DNA of 64,000 nucleotides from Streptomyces griseorubiginosus (lineage in GTDB: Bacteria > Actinomycetota > Actinomycetes > Streptomycetales > Streptomycetaceae): positions 421,388-485,387 of the forward strand of contig NZ_KQ948735.1 of NCBI RefSeq assembly GCF_001514195.1. Reading direction: 5' to 3'. A program made the translations under genes and the position numbers. Below are positions 51,042 through 59,444 of the stretch, piece by piece (the stretch's first letter is position 1; each line of letters starts with the position of its first letter). The notes below the pieces were generated by a model. The model made no database searches. It was not told where the DNA came from and saw only the letters and a program-made list of their open reading frames with translations.

Positions 51042-52478
51042 CTAGCGGAACGCCCCCGGGTACATCTGCTCCCGCACCGCCACGAACTGCTGGCGCACCG
51101 CCTGGCCCACCGCCAGTTCCTCGCCCGGCTCCAGGACCTGGGCGGCCGGGCCCTGCCACATCGGCGGGGTGCGCGGATCGAGGGTGCCCTGGGAGGCGCC
51201 GAGTGCCCAGGCCGCCTGGCGGGCGGCACCGATCGCCGCGTAGTCCGCCGGCTGCGGCACCACGACCTGCGCCCCGAACAGCGCGGGCGCGGCGGCCTGT
51301 ACGGCGGACAGCTCGGCGGCGGCCCCCAGCAGGAAGACCCGCCGCACCTCGACACCCCGGCCGCGCAGCACGTCGAGCGCGTCGGCGAGCCCGCACAGCA
51401 TGCCCTCGAACGCGGCCCGCGCCAGGTGCTCCGGCTTCATCGACTCCCGCCGCAGCCCGCTGAGGGTCCCCGCGGTGTGCGGCAGGTTCGGCGTCCGCTC
51501 ACCTTCCAGATAGGGCAGCAGGACGAGCCCGTGGGACCCCGGCGTCGACTTCATCGCCAGGTCGGACAGGCTCTCCAGGTCGCTCAGCCCGAGCATCTCG
51601 ACGGCCCCGCGCAGGGTCCGTACGGCGTTCAGGGTGGTGACGACGGGCAGGTGCATGCCGGTCGCGTCGGCCAGAGAGGTGATCATCCCGGTGTTGTCGA
51701 CGAGTGCCTCGCGGTGCACGGCCATCACGGACCCGGAGGCGCCCAGCGAGACGACGGCGTCCCCGAGCCCGATCCCGAGCCCGAAGGCGGCGGCCATGGT
51801 CTCGCCGGTCCCGGCGGAGATCAGCAGCCCCTCCGGGGTCGTACCGGCCGCCTCCGCCGGGCCGATCACCTCGGGGAGCATCACCTGGTGGCCGAGAGCC
51901 AGCTCGACGAGGTCGGAACGGTAGGAGCCGGTGGCGGCGGACCAGTAGCCGGTGCCGGAGGCGCCCCCGCGGTCGGTGGTTCTCCTGACCGGTCGCCCGA
52001 GCAGCTGCCAGACCAGCCAGTCGTGTGCCTGGAGCAGGACGGCGGTGCGCAGGGCGGCGTCGGGTTCGGTCTTGTTCAGCCAGCGCAGCTTGGTGACGGG
52101 CTGGGCGGCCTGCGGGACACACCCCACCGCCTGGGCCCACGCCTCGCGTCCGCCGAGCGCGTCGACGAGGTCGGCGGCAGCGACCTGGGCGCGCTTGTCG
52201 CCGCCGACCAGGGCCGGGCGGACGGTGTTGCCCTGGGCGTCGAGGGGGACGACGGCGTTCTGCTGGGCCGACACACCGATGGCCTGGACACCTTCGAGGA
52301 GACCCCCGCCGGCGGCCTCACCGAGGGAGAGGAGCCAGGCCTGGGGGTCGACGTCGGACGGTCGGCCCTCGACCGGGTGCGGCGCGTACCCCTGTTTGAG
52401 CACGGCTCCCGTGTCCGCGTCGCAGACCACGATGCGAGTGAATTCGGGCGAGCTGTCCAACCCGGCGACTATCCCCAT
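51042..52478 (-). CDS. FGGY-family carbohydrate kinase (xylulokinase-like)
   Basis: A 478-residue sugar kinase of the FGGY fold. Visible blocks: GIVAGLDSSPEFTRIVVCDADTG (phosphate loop), GVSAQQNAVVPLDAQG, the second domain entry LISAGTGETMAAAFG and VSLGASGSVMAVH, and LLPYLEGERTPNLPHTAGTLSGL, GRGVEVRRVFLLGAAAELSAVQ in place of the usual GGGAKS. The closest pattern is xylulokinase, but SPEFTR instead of the common STQSTK and the altered GGGAKS-like motif mean the substrate is uncertain. It is a single gene, ATG 52478 at the family start. Confidence 0.83.
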   Translation of the reverse strand: MGIVAGLDSSPEFTRIVVCDADTGAVLKQGYAPHPVEGRPSDVDPQAWLLSLGEAAGGGLLEGVQAIGVSAQQNAVVPLDAQGNTVRPALVGGDKRAQVAAADLVDALGGREAWAQAVGCVPQAAQPVTKLRWLNKTEPDAALRTAVLLQAHDWLVWQLLGRPVRRTTDRGGASGTGYWSAATGSYRSDLVELALGHQVMLPEVIGPAEAAGTTPEGLLISAGTGETMAAAFGLGIGLGDAVVSLGASGSVMAVHREALVDNTGMITSLADATGMHLPVVTTLNAVRTLRGAVEMLGLSDLESLSDLAMKSTPGSHGLVLLPYLEGERTPNLPHTAGTLSGLRRESMKPEHLARAAFEGMLCGLADALDVLRGRGVEVRRVFLLGAAAELSAVQAAAPALFGAQVVVPQPADYAAIGAARQAAWALGASQGTLDPRTPPMWQGPAAQVLEPGEELAVGQAVRQQFVAVREQMYPGAFR

Positions 52479-52643
52479 GGCGCGAATTCTATGGGCGTAG
52501 CGTCGCGGCTGGTGCGCGGCGACGGCGGCCGCGGAATCGTCCTCGCTGGTCGCGCCGTCCGCCGCGCTCCGGGGTAGTTTTCGTCACCCCGTCGTTCAGG
52601 TGGTGCTGGTGCTGGTGCTGGTGTGGTGCTGGTGTCCCGGGGT

Positions 52644-52949
52644 TCAGGTGTTGCTGGTGCCCCAGTCGTCCTCGGGGGCGCCGTTGTGGTTGCGGTCGCG
52701 CAGGGAACGCACCCGCTGGGTCACCGACTCCGGGACCCGGTCGCCGACCTTGTCGCTGACCACGTGGTAGGCCTTGCCGGCGAACTGGCGGCCCTGCTGG
52801 GCGGCGGTCTCGGCGGTGTTGCGGACCGCGGGGTTCTGGGCGACCTGGCGTGCGGACTTCTTCAGCTGTTCGTAGCGCTCGCGTCCGGCACGGGTGCCCA
52901 GCACGTAACCCAGTGTCAGTCCGACAACGAACGTGAGCTTGTAACGCAT
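52644..52949 (-). CDS. YtxH-like small membrane-associated protein
   Basis: A 101-residue protein with an N-terminal membrane helix containing the typical GLTLGYVLGTRAGRERYEQLKK motif of YtxH/GtrA-like stress proteins, followed by an amphipathic helix and an acidic tail. Such proteins are widespread in Streptomyces; function unknown. Downstream (about 52590-52635) is a short CAGCAC/GGTGCTGGT simple repeat. The tRNA genes follow on the other strand. Confidence 0.8.
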   Translation of the reverse strand: MRYKLTFVVGLTLGYVLGTRAGRERYEQLKKSARQVAQNPAVRNTAETAAQQGRQFAGKAYHVVSDKVGDRVPESVTQRVRSLRDRNHNGAPEDDWGTSNT

Positions 52950-53106
52950 GGTGGCCGCCCTCTCTCTCGCGTGGTCTCCGGTGCGACGTCGGTGCCGGGG
53001 GAACCGATTGGCGGAGCACCCCCCTGCTTGCGCTAATGTATGTGTCGCAGCGAGCGCCCGCCCCCTGGCGAATACCCAGGGAGGTACGTTCGATGCACCG
53101 AGGCGA

Positions 53107-53179
53107 TCCTCCGTAGCTCAATTGGCAGAGCAGCCGGCTGTTAACCGGCAGGTTACTGGTTCGAGTCCAGTCGGGGGAG
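53107..53179 (+). tRNA. tRNA-Asn(GTT), copy 1
   Basis: A 73-nt cloverleaf: acceptor TCCTCCG / CGGGGGA, D-arm with TAGCTCAATTGGCAGAGCA, anticodon stem GCCGG / CCGGC with loop CTGTTAA (anticodon GTT at 53140-53142), T-arm ACTGG TTCGAGT CCAGT, discriminator G. CCA is not encoded. Confidence 0.95.
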
Positions 53180-53185
53180 CTTCGA

Positions 53186-53258
53186 TCTTCCGTAGCTCAA
53201 TTGGCAGAGCAGCCGGCTGTTAACCGGCAGGTTACTGGTTCGAGTCCAGTCGGGAGAG
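53186..53258 (+). tRNA. tRNA-Asn(GTT), copy 2
   Basis: Identical to copy 1 except for a compensated pair in the acceptor stem (TCTTCCG / CGGGAGA: C-G became T-A). Only six bases separate the genes, so they form one transcript, ending at the T-rich terminator downstream. Confidence 0.95.
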
Positions 53259-53289
53259 CAGGGAAGCAGGAAAGAGGCAGGACGAAGGA

Positions 53290-53311
53290 GGACCCCGATG
53301 GGGTCCTTTTT
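53290..53311 (+). terminator. Intrinsic terminator of the tRNA-Asn pair
   Basis: GGACCCC-GAT-GGGGTCC stem directly followed by five T, a rare classical rho-independent signal for this GC content. The tract from here to the next tRNA holds no gene. Confidence 0.88.
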
Positions 53312-53445
53312 CATGTGCGGGGGAACCGTGCAGGTCACGGCGGAGTCCTGAAGGGCATGCGAAGTCGCCCCTGCGGAGCAGGAGATCGTATGAGCGGCTA
53401 TGCTGCGGCAGACGGCGCGCACACATGTACGCGACACGCCGCTAT

Positions 53446-53519
53446 GGGGCGGTAGCTCAGCCGGTTAGAGCAGCGGACTCATAATCCGTCGGCCGTGGGT
53501 TCGAGTCCCACCCGCCCCA
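53446..53519 (+). tRNA. tRNA with CAT anticodon (Met elongator or Ile2)
   Basis: A 74-nt cloverleaf: acceptor GGGGCGG / CCGCCCC, D-loop AGCCGGTTAGAGC, anticodon loop CTCATAA, T-arm GTGGG TTCGAGT CCCAC, discriminator A, no encoded CCA. CAT may read Met or, if lysidine-modified, AUA Ile; sequence identity elements do not settle it for me. TATGCT at 53399 may be its -10. Its 3' half is duplicated at 57996. Confidence 0.9.
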
Positions 53520-53520
53520 C
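53475..53520 (+). other. Left attachment-like repeat (tRNA 3' half)
   Basis: From GGACTC in the anticodon stem to CCCCAC at the gene end, 46 bp match positions 57996-58041 with one difference (CATAAT versus CATGAT). Such tRNA 3'-half duplications are the hallmark of integrase-mediated insertion. Confidence 0.85.
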
Positions 53521-53702
53521 TTGCGCAGGCCTGTGACCTGCGGAAACGTTCAATTTGTCCTGGCGGATCGTCAACTTTGCCTCAACGGACTGAATCCGCT
53601 GCTCGTGAGTTTGAGACGCAATGCAGCTTGGGACGCGAGGACTTCTCTGACCTGCGGCGATGCGAGCAGGCGTGTAACTGACTCCGCTGTGCCCGTTCTG
53701 AA

Positions 53703-54089
53703 GTGCTCTGGTCGGCGGGTTCCGTGTGCGGGGCCTGTTACGACGCCTGCCCAGTCAAGATCGACATTCCCGAGGTGCTCGTCCATCTGCGGGCGAAGGC
53801 CGTGGAGGCCAAGCGGCGGAACCGGCTGCTGCTCACCCCCGAGGCGCTCGCCATGAAGGCCGCGGGCAAGGTGCTGTCCGCCCCGAGGCGGCTGGCGGCG
53901 GTTCAGCGACTCGCCGCACCGGGTGCCCGGCTGGTGGCCCGCGACGGCCGGATCGGAGTCCTGCCCGGCCCGTTAGCCCGCTGGTCCGGCACCCCTGACA
54001 CCCCCGCGCCGGCCCGCGAATCCCTGCGCGCCTGGTGGCGACGGACGAGGGAAGCAGGCCGTACGACGACGGAAGGGAAGGGCCGATGA
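53703..54089 (+). pseudogene. lutB remnant (3' end of lactate-utilisation iron-sulfur protein)
   Basis: Only the last ~128 residues of an LutB-type protein (normally about 480) remain. Homology starts abruptly at GSVCGACYDACPVKIDIPEVLVHLRAKAVE, the last CxxCxxxCP cluster motif, and runs through the usual C-terminal LARWSGTPDTPAPARESLRAWW. The N-terminal part is gone; upstream is unrelated att-flanking sequence. It keeps its ATGA overlap with lutC, showing that an intact lutBC operon was once here. Confidence 0.8.
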
Positions 54090-54345
54090 GCGGCCGCGAC
54101 ACTGTACTGGGCGCCATCCGCAGCGCGCTGGTCGACGTGCCGGATGGCGAGGTTCCCGACGGCGACCCCGTCCCGCACGATCCGCGCTCCCACGAGGCGG
54201 GGCCGGACGTCGTCGAGCTGTTCATCCAACGCGCCGCCGACTACCGCGCCACTGTCGTCCGTGTGCCACCGTCCGACGCCGTCGCCGCCGTGGGCCGCGC
54301 GCTGGCCCGTACCGGAGCAAGGTCGGTCGTGCTGCCCCCGGGTTG
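54086..54345 (+). pseudogene. lutC remnant (5' part)
   Basis: From ATG 54086 the first ~87 residues match an LUD-domain LutC protein (SGRDTVLGAIRSALVD ... DAVAAVGRALARTGARSVVLPPG). Homology stops near 54345, where the frame runs into unrelated sequence ahead of the DoxX-type gene, so the C-terminal two thirds are deleted. Confidence 0.78.
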
Positions 54346-54380
54346 GATTTCTCTTCCCTCGCAAGCCTCCGGAGTGCTCG

Positions 54381-54752
54381 GTGAACGTCCTGTTGTGGGT
54401 TGTCCAGTCCCTCCTCGCCGCCGCCTTCCTCGCCGTCGGTGCCATGAAGATCTTCCGGAACAGGACTGAACTCGCGGCCACCTTCGGCTGGGTCGAGCAG
54501 TTCTCCGACCTGAGCGTGAAGGCGATCGGCGCCCTGGATGTCCTGGTGGGCTTCGGCCTGGTACTCCCGTGTGCCACTGACATCGCCCCGACGCTGGTCC
54601 CCTGGGCGGCGCTCGGCGGGATAGCTCTCGCGGGCGGCGGTTCGGTGGTCCACCTGCGCCGGTCCGAGACCCAGCTCGCCGCCGTGAATGTCCTCTACAT
54701 AGCCCTGCTGGCCCTGATTGCCTGGGGCCGCTTCGGCCCGTACGCCTACTGA
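54381..54752 (+). CDS. DoxX-like small membrane protein
   Basis: A 123-residue protein with four membrane helices: NVLLWVVQSLLAAAFLAVGAMK, KAIGALDVLVGFGLVLP, LVPWAALGGIALAGGGSVVHLRR and NVLYIALLALIAWGRFG, the DoxX-like layout with the GAMK motif. GGAG lies six bases before GTG 54381. Family members are linked to redox or thiosulfate metabolism, but the function here is unknown. It is intact although its surroundings are decayed. Confidence 0.8.
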   Translation: MNVLLWVVQSLLAAAFLAVGAMKIFRNRTELAATFGWVEQFSDLSVKAIGALDVLVGFGLVLPCATDIAPTLVPWAALGGIALAGGGSVVHLRRSETQLAAVNVLYIALLALIAWGRFGPYAY

Positions 54753-54836
54753 CGGCCTGAGACCGGGCCGCCACTGTTCAACACGCTGACGTACCGACCT
54801 CGATCCCGGTGACGTCGATGTGGCAAGGCGTGCTGA

Positions 54837-54955
54837 GTGGAGACCAAACTGGACCTGGTCCTGCCGCAAGCTCGCCCTGCCGTGAGGCGCAGCGGCTGCT
54901 GGACGTGGGCTGCGGCTGGGGCTCGCCGGCCATGCGTGCGGCCGAAACTGAAGAT
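54837..54955 (+). pseudogene. Cyclopropane-fatty-acid synthase-like methyltransferase fragment
   Basis: Three short pieces in different frames read ETKLDLV, then CRKLALP, then REAQRLLDVGCGWGSPAMRAAE, which together resemble the SAM-binding region of CFA synthases (KLDLVCRKL..LLDVGCGWGS). Two frameshifts and loss of both ends make it a relic. Confidence 0.6.
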
Positions 54956-55029
54956 GGAACGGCGGGGCCCGCACTGGCCCCGTGAGGTGCCGGCTCAACC
55001 AGTGGCAGGACACGGGCGGGGTGCCTCCA

Positions 55030-55190
55030 CGGCTGACGATGCCGCCGTCATCCAGTACACCTGCAACGGCGCCGCGAACCAGATGTTCACCCTCAACCCC
55101 GTCACCGCGCTCGGCACAGCAAGGACTACCAGATGGTCGCCGCCACAGCGTCAAATGCGTCGACGTCAGCGAGACCTGTCCCCGGTCTTG
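55030..55190 (+). pseudogene. Ricin-type lectin (CBM13) domain fragment
   Basis: DDAAVIQYTCNGAANQMFTLNPV followed by KDYQMVA and, after a frameshift, RHSVKCVDVSETC reproduces the QxW-type ricin B repeat pattern (one canonical W changed to F). Only about 50 residues survive, so this is a remnant of a secreted carbohydrate-binding protein. Confidence 0.6.
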
Positions 55191-55842
55191 TGGGCGACAT
55201 CGGCTGTCTTCGCGGGCCTCGTTCGACCGGCTGTCAAATCGCTCGCAGCGTCCATCGACGAGTTGAATACGGTGTTCGCGGTCGAGCAGGCTGCCGCGTG
55301 CTGTCCAACTCCGCGAAATAGGCGGGCCGGTTTAATCACCAGCTTCTGCATTCTGCGACCGGCGCCATTCGACCCGCCGAACACGAGGCCGATTACTACC
55401 CTCAGCGCCAGCCCTCAACCGGGTGTCGGACCCGCCCGTACTGCCTCCACTGTTCCCGGAACGGTCCAGTGCGTGCAGGTGGGTGGGCCTGTCGCGCGGA
55501 GGACTCACCACTCAGTCGATCACTCAGCGAATGGCTACCAACGGGTCCGGTCACCAATTCCCGGCCGACCGCGCCTTATTGATGACTACGCCTGTCATCG
55601 TAACCGTCCCTTTATCGGCTCCCCTTACCAAGTCGCTGTGACGCTTGCTAGGTTGAGCCCGCGCCTCGATGCGAAGGCGGGCAGATCCCGCAGCCTCACA
55701 AAAGGCGTTACCCCCCCCATGCCTTCACCAAGGCCTTCTTCAGGTGCCCGAACCGTAGCGACAGAATTCGCGCCGCTTCCGGCACATTTCACGCCGCGTC
55801 CTTCTGGCATTCACCCCCCCAACAACTGGAAAGCGCTCGTAA
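55191..55842. other. Non-coding decayed stretch
   Basis: About 650 bp with lower GC (for example 55310-55400 and 55560-55640) than the surroundings and no open frame showing family features. The last 40 bases probably hold the promoter and ribosome site (GGAAAG) of the GDSL-hydrolase gene. I see no RNA gene or repeat. Confidence 0.5.
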
Positions 55843-56961
55843 GTGATGAGATCCCTTCAGAGTGTCGGCCCCCGGCTGGCTCTCGCTGCCATGACGATCG
55901 TGCTGGGCACTCCCGGACTGGCCGCCGCCGACGAGGCGACCGGCGCCAAGGACACCACGTACTACATCTCGCTCGGTGACTCCCTGGCTTCCGGCTACCA
56001 GCCGGACGTCGACAAGGACACCGACGTCGCCTACACGGACCAGCTCTACGCGCAGCTCAAGCAGCGCACCCCCGGACTGAAGCACATACGCCTGGGTTGC
56101 ACCGCCGAGACCACCGAGTCTCTGATCAAGGGCGGAAAGTGCGACTATCCGCACGCCAAGTCCCAACTGGACGCCGCCCTGCAGGCCATGGCCCAGCACC
56201 ACGGCAAGGTCGCCTACGTGACCCTCAGCGTGGGCGCGGACGACATCCTCCTCAACTGCGTCACCCCGGCCCGCACCCTCGACGGGGCATGCCTGAACAG
56301 CAAGAGCCAGACCATGGCGCAGAACCTCGCCCAGATCGCGGGCGCGCTTCGCAAGGCCGGTACGGGCAACACCCAGTTCGTGGGCTCGACGTACCACAAC
56401 CCGTTCCTGGCTGCCTGGCTGCAGGGCGCCGCGGGGCAGCAGGCCGCCAAGGAGTCGGCGCCCCTGGTCGCGGCCGCCAACACCGGGATCGCCCAGGTGT
56501 ACAAGTCCACCGGCTTCAAGGTGGCGGACGTGGCCGGGGCCTTCTCCTCGAACGACTTCACCACACTGGTGAACGTGCCCGGCGCGGGCGAGGTGCCGGC
56601 GAACGTGGCCAAGATCTGTCAGCTGACCTGGGCCTGCACGAAGCAGGACCCCCACCCCAACGCCGAGGGCCACAAGGTGATCGCGGGCGCCTTCGCGGCG
56701 CAGCTTGCCCAGGTCGACGCGCCCGGTGAAAGCCCGTCCCCGACCCCCACCCCCAGCGCGTCGGCCACGCCCGAGCCCGGCGCCAGTACCGGCAGCGGCA
56801 CCGGCGCGGGGGCGAACCAGCCGACCACGAACGGGGATCTCGCCGACACAGGCGCGTCGAGCAGCACACCCGTCCTGGCGGGCGCCGGTCTCGCGGTCGC
56901 GGCCGCCGGCACCGCCGCGGTCTACTTCGCGCGCAGGCGCCGTACGAGCGAACAGCGCTGA
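55843..56961 (+). CDS. Secreted SGNH/GDSL-type hydrolase with LADTG sorting signal
   Basis: A 372-residue exported esterase/lipase-like enzyme. Signal peptide (residues 1-30, ending AAA), block I YYISLGDSLASGYQPD with the nucleophile Ser, block III-like VTLSVGADDILLNC (GAND variant) and the C-terminal catalytic DPHPNAEGHKVIAGAF. A Pro/Ser/Thr-rich linker leads to LADTG, a hydrophobic helix and RRRR: a cell-wall sortase signal. Cysteines flank the active site as in Streptomyces SGNH lipases. I chose GTG 55843; ATG 55846 is equally possible. It lies intact inside the tRNA-flanked remnant. Confidence 0.88.
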   Translation: MMRSLQSVGPRLALAAMTIVLGTPGLAAADEATGAKDTTYYISLGDSLASGYQPDVDKDTDVAYTDQLYAQLKQRTPGLKHIRLGCTAETTESLIKGGKCDYPHAKSQLDAALQAMAQHHGKVAYVTLSVGADDILLNCVTPARTLDGACLNSKSQTMAQNLAQIAGALRKAGTGNTQFVGSTYHNPFLAAWLQGAAGQQAAKESAPLVAAANTGIAQVYKSTGFKVADVAGAFSSNDFTTLVNVPGAGEVPANVAKICQLTWACTKQDPHPNAEGHKVIAGAFAAQLAQVDAPGESPSPTPTPSASATPEPGASTGSGTGAGANQPTTNGDLADTGASSSTPVLAGAGLAVAAAGTAAVYFARRRRTSEQR

Positions 56962-57024
56962 CGAAGAGTCACCAGTCTGCCTGGTAGGTGTGGTCGGGCA
57001 CTCTGAGTTCGTCTCGAAAGGACG

Positions 57025-57066
57025 CCGGACGCCACCCCGGCCCGCTAAAACCCGAGTGGCGTCCGG
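57025..57066 (+). terminator. Terminator of the GDSL-hydrolase gene
   Basis: Eleven-bp perfect stem CCGGACGCCAC / GTGGCGTCCGG with a 20-base loop, 64 bases past the stop. Confidence 0.65.
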
Positions 57067-57082
57067 AACCGACCTCCAACGG

Positions 57083-57130
57083 GTGCCAGGCGAAGCCTCC
57101 AGGGCCGCCGTCCTAGGCTTCGCTTGGCAC
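57083..57130. repeat. Imperfect inverted repeat next to the IS630 remnant
   Basis: GTGCCAGGCGAAGCCT and AGGCTTCGCTTGGCAC pair over 16 bp with one mismatch across a 16-base loop. It may be a second terminator or a junction created by the insertion. Confidence 0.6.
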
Positions 57131-57154
57131 CGCCCCGACCTCAGCGTGGCGCCC

Positions 57155-57480
57155 GCCCGGACGGCGCCCCGATCTACGTGATCCTGGACAACCTGTCCGC
57201 CACAAAGGCGCCAGACATCCGCCGCAGTGCGGAGAAGAACAAGGTCGAGTTGCGCTTCACCCCGACCTACGCCTCGTGGGCGAACCCGATCGAGGCCCAC
57301 TTCGGACCGTTGCGGCAGTTCACCATCGCCAACTCCCACCACCCCGACCACACCGTTCAGACCCGGGCCCTTCACGCCTACCTGCGCTGGCGCAACGCCA
57401 ACGCCCGCCACCGTGACGTCCTGGCCGCCGAACGACGTGAACGCGCCCATCCGCAGTGAGAAAGGCATCCGCTGGGGCGG
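57155..57480 (+). pseudogene. IS630-family transposase C-terminal remnant
   Basis: About 95 residues of the DDE domain end: APIYVILDNLSATKAPDIRR, FTPTYASWANPIEAHFGPLRQF and YLRWRNANARHRDVLAAERRER, matching IS630-type transposases (the second Asp lies in ILDN and the Glu in PIEAHF). The first two thirds are missing, and near 57440 the frame shifts: the expected ending RSEKGIRWGGRPL is found in another phase. No terminal inverted repeats of an intact element are seen. Confidence 0.82.
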
Positions 57481-57490
57481 TCGGCCCCTG

Positions 57491-57730
57491 TCAGCGGGAG
57501 CACTGGGTCGGTGGCAAGGTGCGTCGCCGAGATCGTTGGGCGGCGGTTGCCAGATAGCGTTCCAGCACGCCGATGGCCAGTGCTGATGCGGCCATCAGCC
57601 CGAACACGATCGCGCTCGGACTGCCGCCGCGATGGCGCTCCCAAATACGGAAATCGACCAGCAGGACAACGGCTGCAAACAGCACGACCTGTATCCGGAG
57701 ACAACGTCTGGCCTGTGGAAATGGCCACAG
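57491..57730 (-). other. Possible fragment of a two-helix membrane protein
   Basis: On the minus strand the frame ending at 57491 has two good hydrophobic segments (IQVVLFAAVVLLVDF and IVFGLMAASALAIGVLERYLA) and a basic end. No start codon with a ribosome site is evident and the upstream sequence looks non-coding, so it may be a gene fragment or chance. Confidence 0.3.
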
Positions 57731-57995
57731 AGGCTCCGCCTCGAGCAGAGGGGCGGCCTCTGCGCGTTGGAAGGGAAATCCGCTGCGGGCGGGTTCGAAG
57801 GCCGTCCTTGAGCTGGCGCCATCGTCCTTCGGGCCTTCAGCACGATCCTGTCGGGCCTCATTGAGACCGAGTTGAGGCCGCAAGGACAGGAACAGAGCGA
57901 CAAGGGCTGACTGGCCCCAACATGGATAACCTCGTCTGACCTGCGAAAACGTCAAGGATGAGCGTTGATCGGCAAGGACCGCCGAGATCCTCAAA

Positions 57996-58041
57996 GGACT
58001 CATGATCCGTCGGCCGTGGGTTCGAGTCCCACCCGCCCCAC
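57996..58041 (+). other. Right attachment-like repeat (partial tRNA copy)
   Basis: A 46-bp copy of the CAT-tRNA 3' half without its 5' half. About 55 bp beyond it (GCAGG..GACCTCCGGAAACGTTC..GGGTCGTCAA) also resemble the bases following the real tRNA gene, so the duplication extends past the tRNA end. A third, weaker piece (TGACCTGCGAAAACG) lies just before it, at 57938. Confidence 0.85.
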
Positions 58042-58287
58042 CTGTGCAGGTTCTTGACCTCCGGAAACGTTCGATTTTTCCCTGTCGGGTCGTCAATCGG
58101 TATTGATCCACGCTGTTCTGGCCTGCGTAGATGTCGCGTTCCGGTGACGGCGTGAGTGGCGGCGGGTGGTGTGTGCGAGGCCTTGGGCGCTGAGGCCGTC
58201 CCACCCTCGGCGGAGCGCGGCGAGCTGCTCGGGTGCGCTCGGCCCGGAGGAGCAGGTCAGCGCCGCGGAGTGGTGGCTGCCGCGGGG

Positions 58288-59150
58288 ATGAGTTTCGGGG
58301 ACGGGGCGAGTCTGTACAGATATGGAGACTGCGCGGGCCGCTGCCGGCCGTCGATGGGCGTCCGCCGTTGTTCATGATCGGGCAGCCCATGGACGCTTCC
58401 GGCTTCGTGGCGCTCGCCGCACGTTTCCCTGAGCGGACGGTGGTCACCTATGACCCGCGGGGTCTGGGCCGCAGCGTCCGTAACGACGGGCGGGTCGACC
58501 ACTCACCGCGGACCGAGGCTGACGACGTGCACGCTGTCATCGAGGCCCTCGGGGTGGGGTCGGTGGAGATGTTCGCCAGCAGTGGGGGAGCGGTCACCTC
58601 GCTCGCGGTCGTGGCGGCGTATCCGGCCGACGTGACCACTCTGGTCGCGCACGAGCCGCCGCTCATCACCCTGCTGCGGGACGCCCCGGCGGCCGTGCGG
58701 GCGCGGGCCGCGGTCACGGAGGCCTACGAGAAGCGGGGGTCGGGGGCCGGGATGGCCGCGTTCGTGGCGATGACCTCGTGGAAGGGGGAGTTCACCGACG
58801 CGTACCTCGCACAGCCACCGGCCGATGCCGCGGCGTTCGGGACGCCCACGGAAGATGACGGCTCACGGGGTGATCCGCTGCTGTCCGACCGGTCATGGGC
58901 GGTCAGCGACTATCGACCGGATGCCGAGGGGGTCGCGGCCGCGCCGACCCGCGTCGTGATCGCTGTGGGCGAGGAGTCCGAGGACGTGCTGACCGGGCGC
59001 ACCGCCGTCGCGACCGCTGAACTGCTAGGGCAGCGGGTGAGCGTGTTCCCGAGCCATCACGGCGGGTTCATGGGCGGGAAGTTCGGCTATGCGGGCAAGC
59101 CCGACGAGTTCGCGCATCGACTGCGCCAGGTCCTTGACGGCGCCTCATAA
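58288..59150 (+). CDS. Alpha/beta hydrolase, probably frameshifted near the N-terminus
   Basis: The frame ending at 59150 encodes an alpha/beta-fold hydrolase: PPLFMIGQPMDASGFVALAARFPERTVVTYDPRGLGRS, EALGVGSVEMFASSGGAVTSL (nucleophile Ser in the elbow; ASSGG replaces GxSxG) and FPSHHGGF near the end. The family N-terminus (GASLYRYG...) is found from ATG 58288 in a different phase, with the switch near 58325-58335. Either the gene is broken or translation starts later at ATG 58374, giving 258 residues without the first strand. It is the first gene past the right attachment-like repeat. Substrate unknown. Confidence 0.65.
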
Positions 59151-59444
59151 GCCAATCGCAGGCCGGGAGTTCTGCTGCCCAGTGCGCGAGGGTGTCCCGG
59201 CCGAGTTTTTCCGCGCGCTCCCCGATTGCCGTACGCGTGGCTGGGACGGCGGCTTCGCATTCGAGGGCAGCGATGCTCAGCCCGTTGCCGGTGGCGGGGT
59301 CGATGAGGTGACAGCCGCTCGCGCGATCACCGCCGCTCCCAGTTCGGTCGAGTCTCCTGGCTGTCGCAGGCAGGAGACCGAGTCTCTCTCCCCTCTCGCG
59401 GTCCGCTATGAACCTATGTATGGCGATATCAGTAGTATTGCCTC

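Noticed and set aside
53153..53437. Small ORFs over the tRNA-Asn genes
   Set aside because: They are antisense translations of tRNA genes (TRTSNLPVNSRLLCQLSYG-type sequences), a common artefact.
57083..57130. Terminal inverted repeat of IS630
   Set aside because: It is a single hairpin upstream of the remnant, with no matching copy at the other end and no TA target duplication that I can see.
57491..58447. A 318-residue minus-strand protein
   Set aside because: It runs across the tRNA copy and decayed sequence; only the last ~80 residues look protein-like, so it is listed as a low-confidence fragment.
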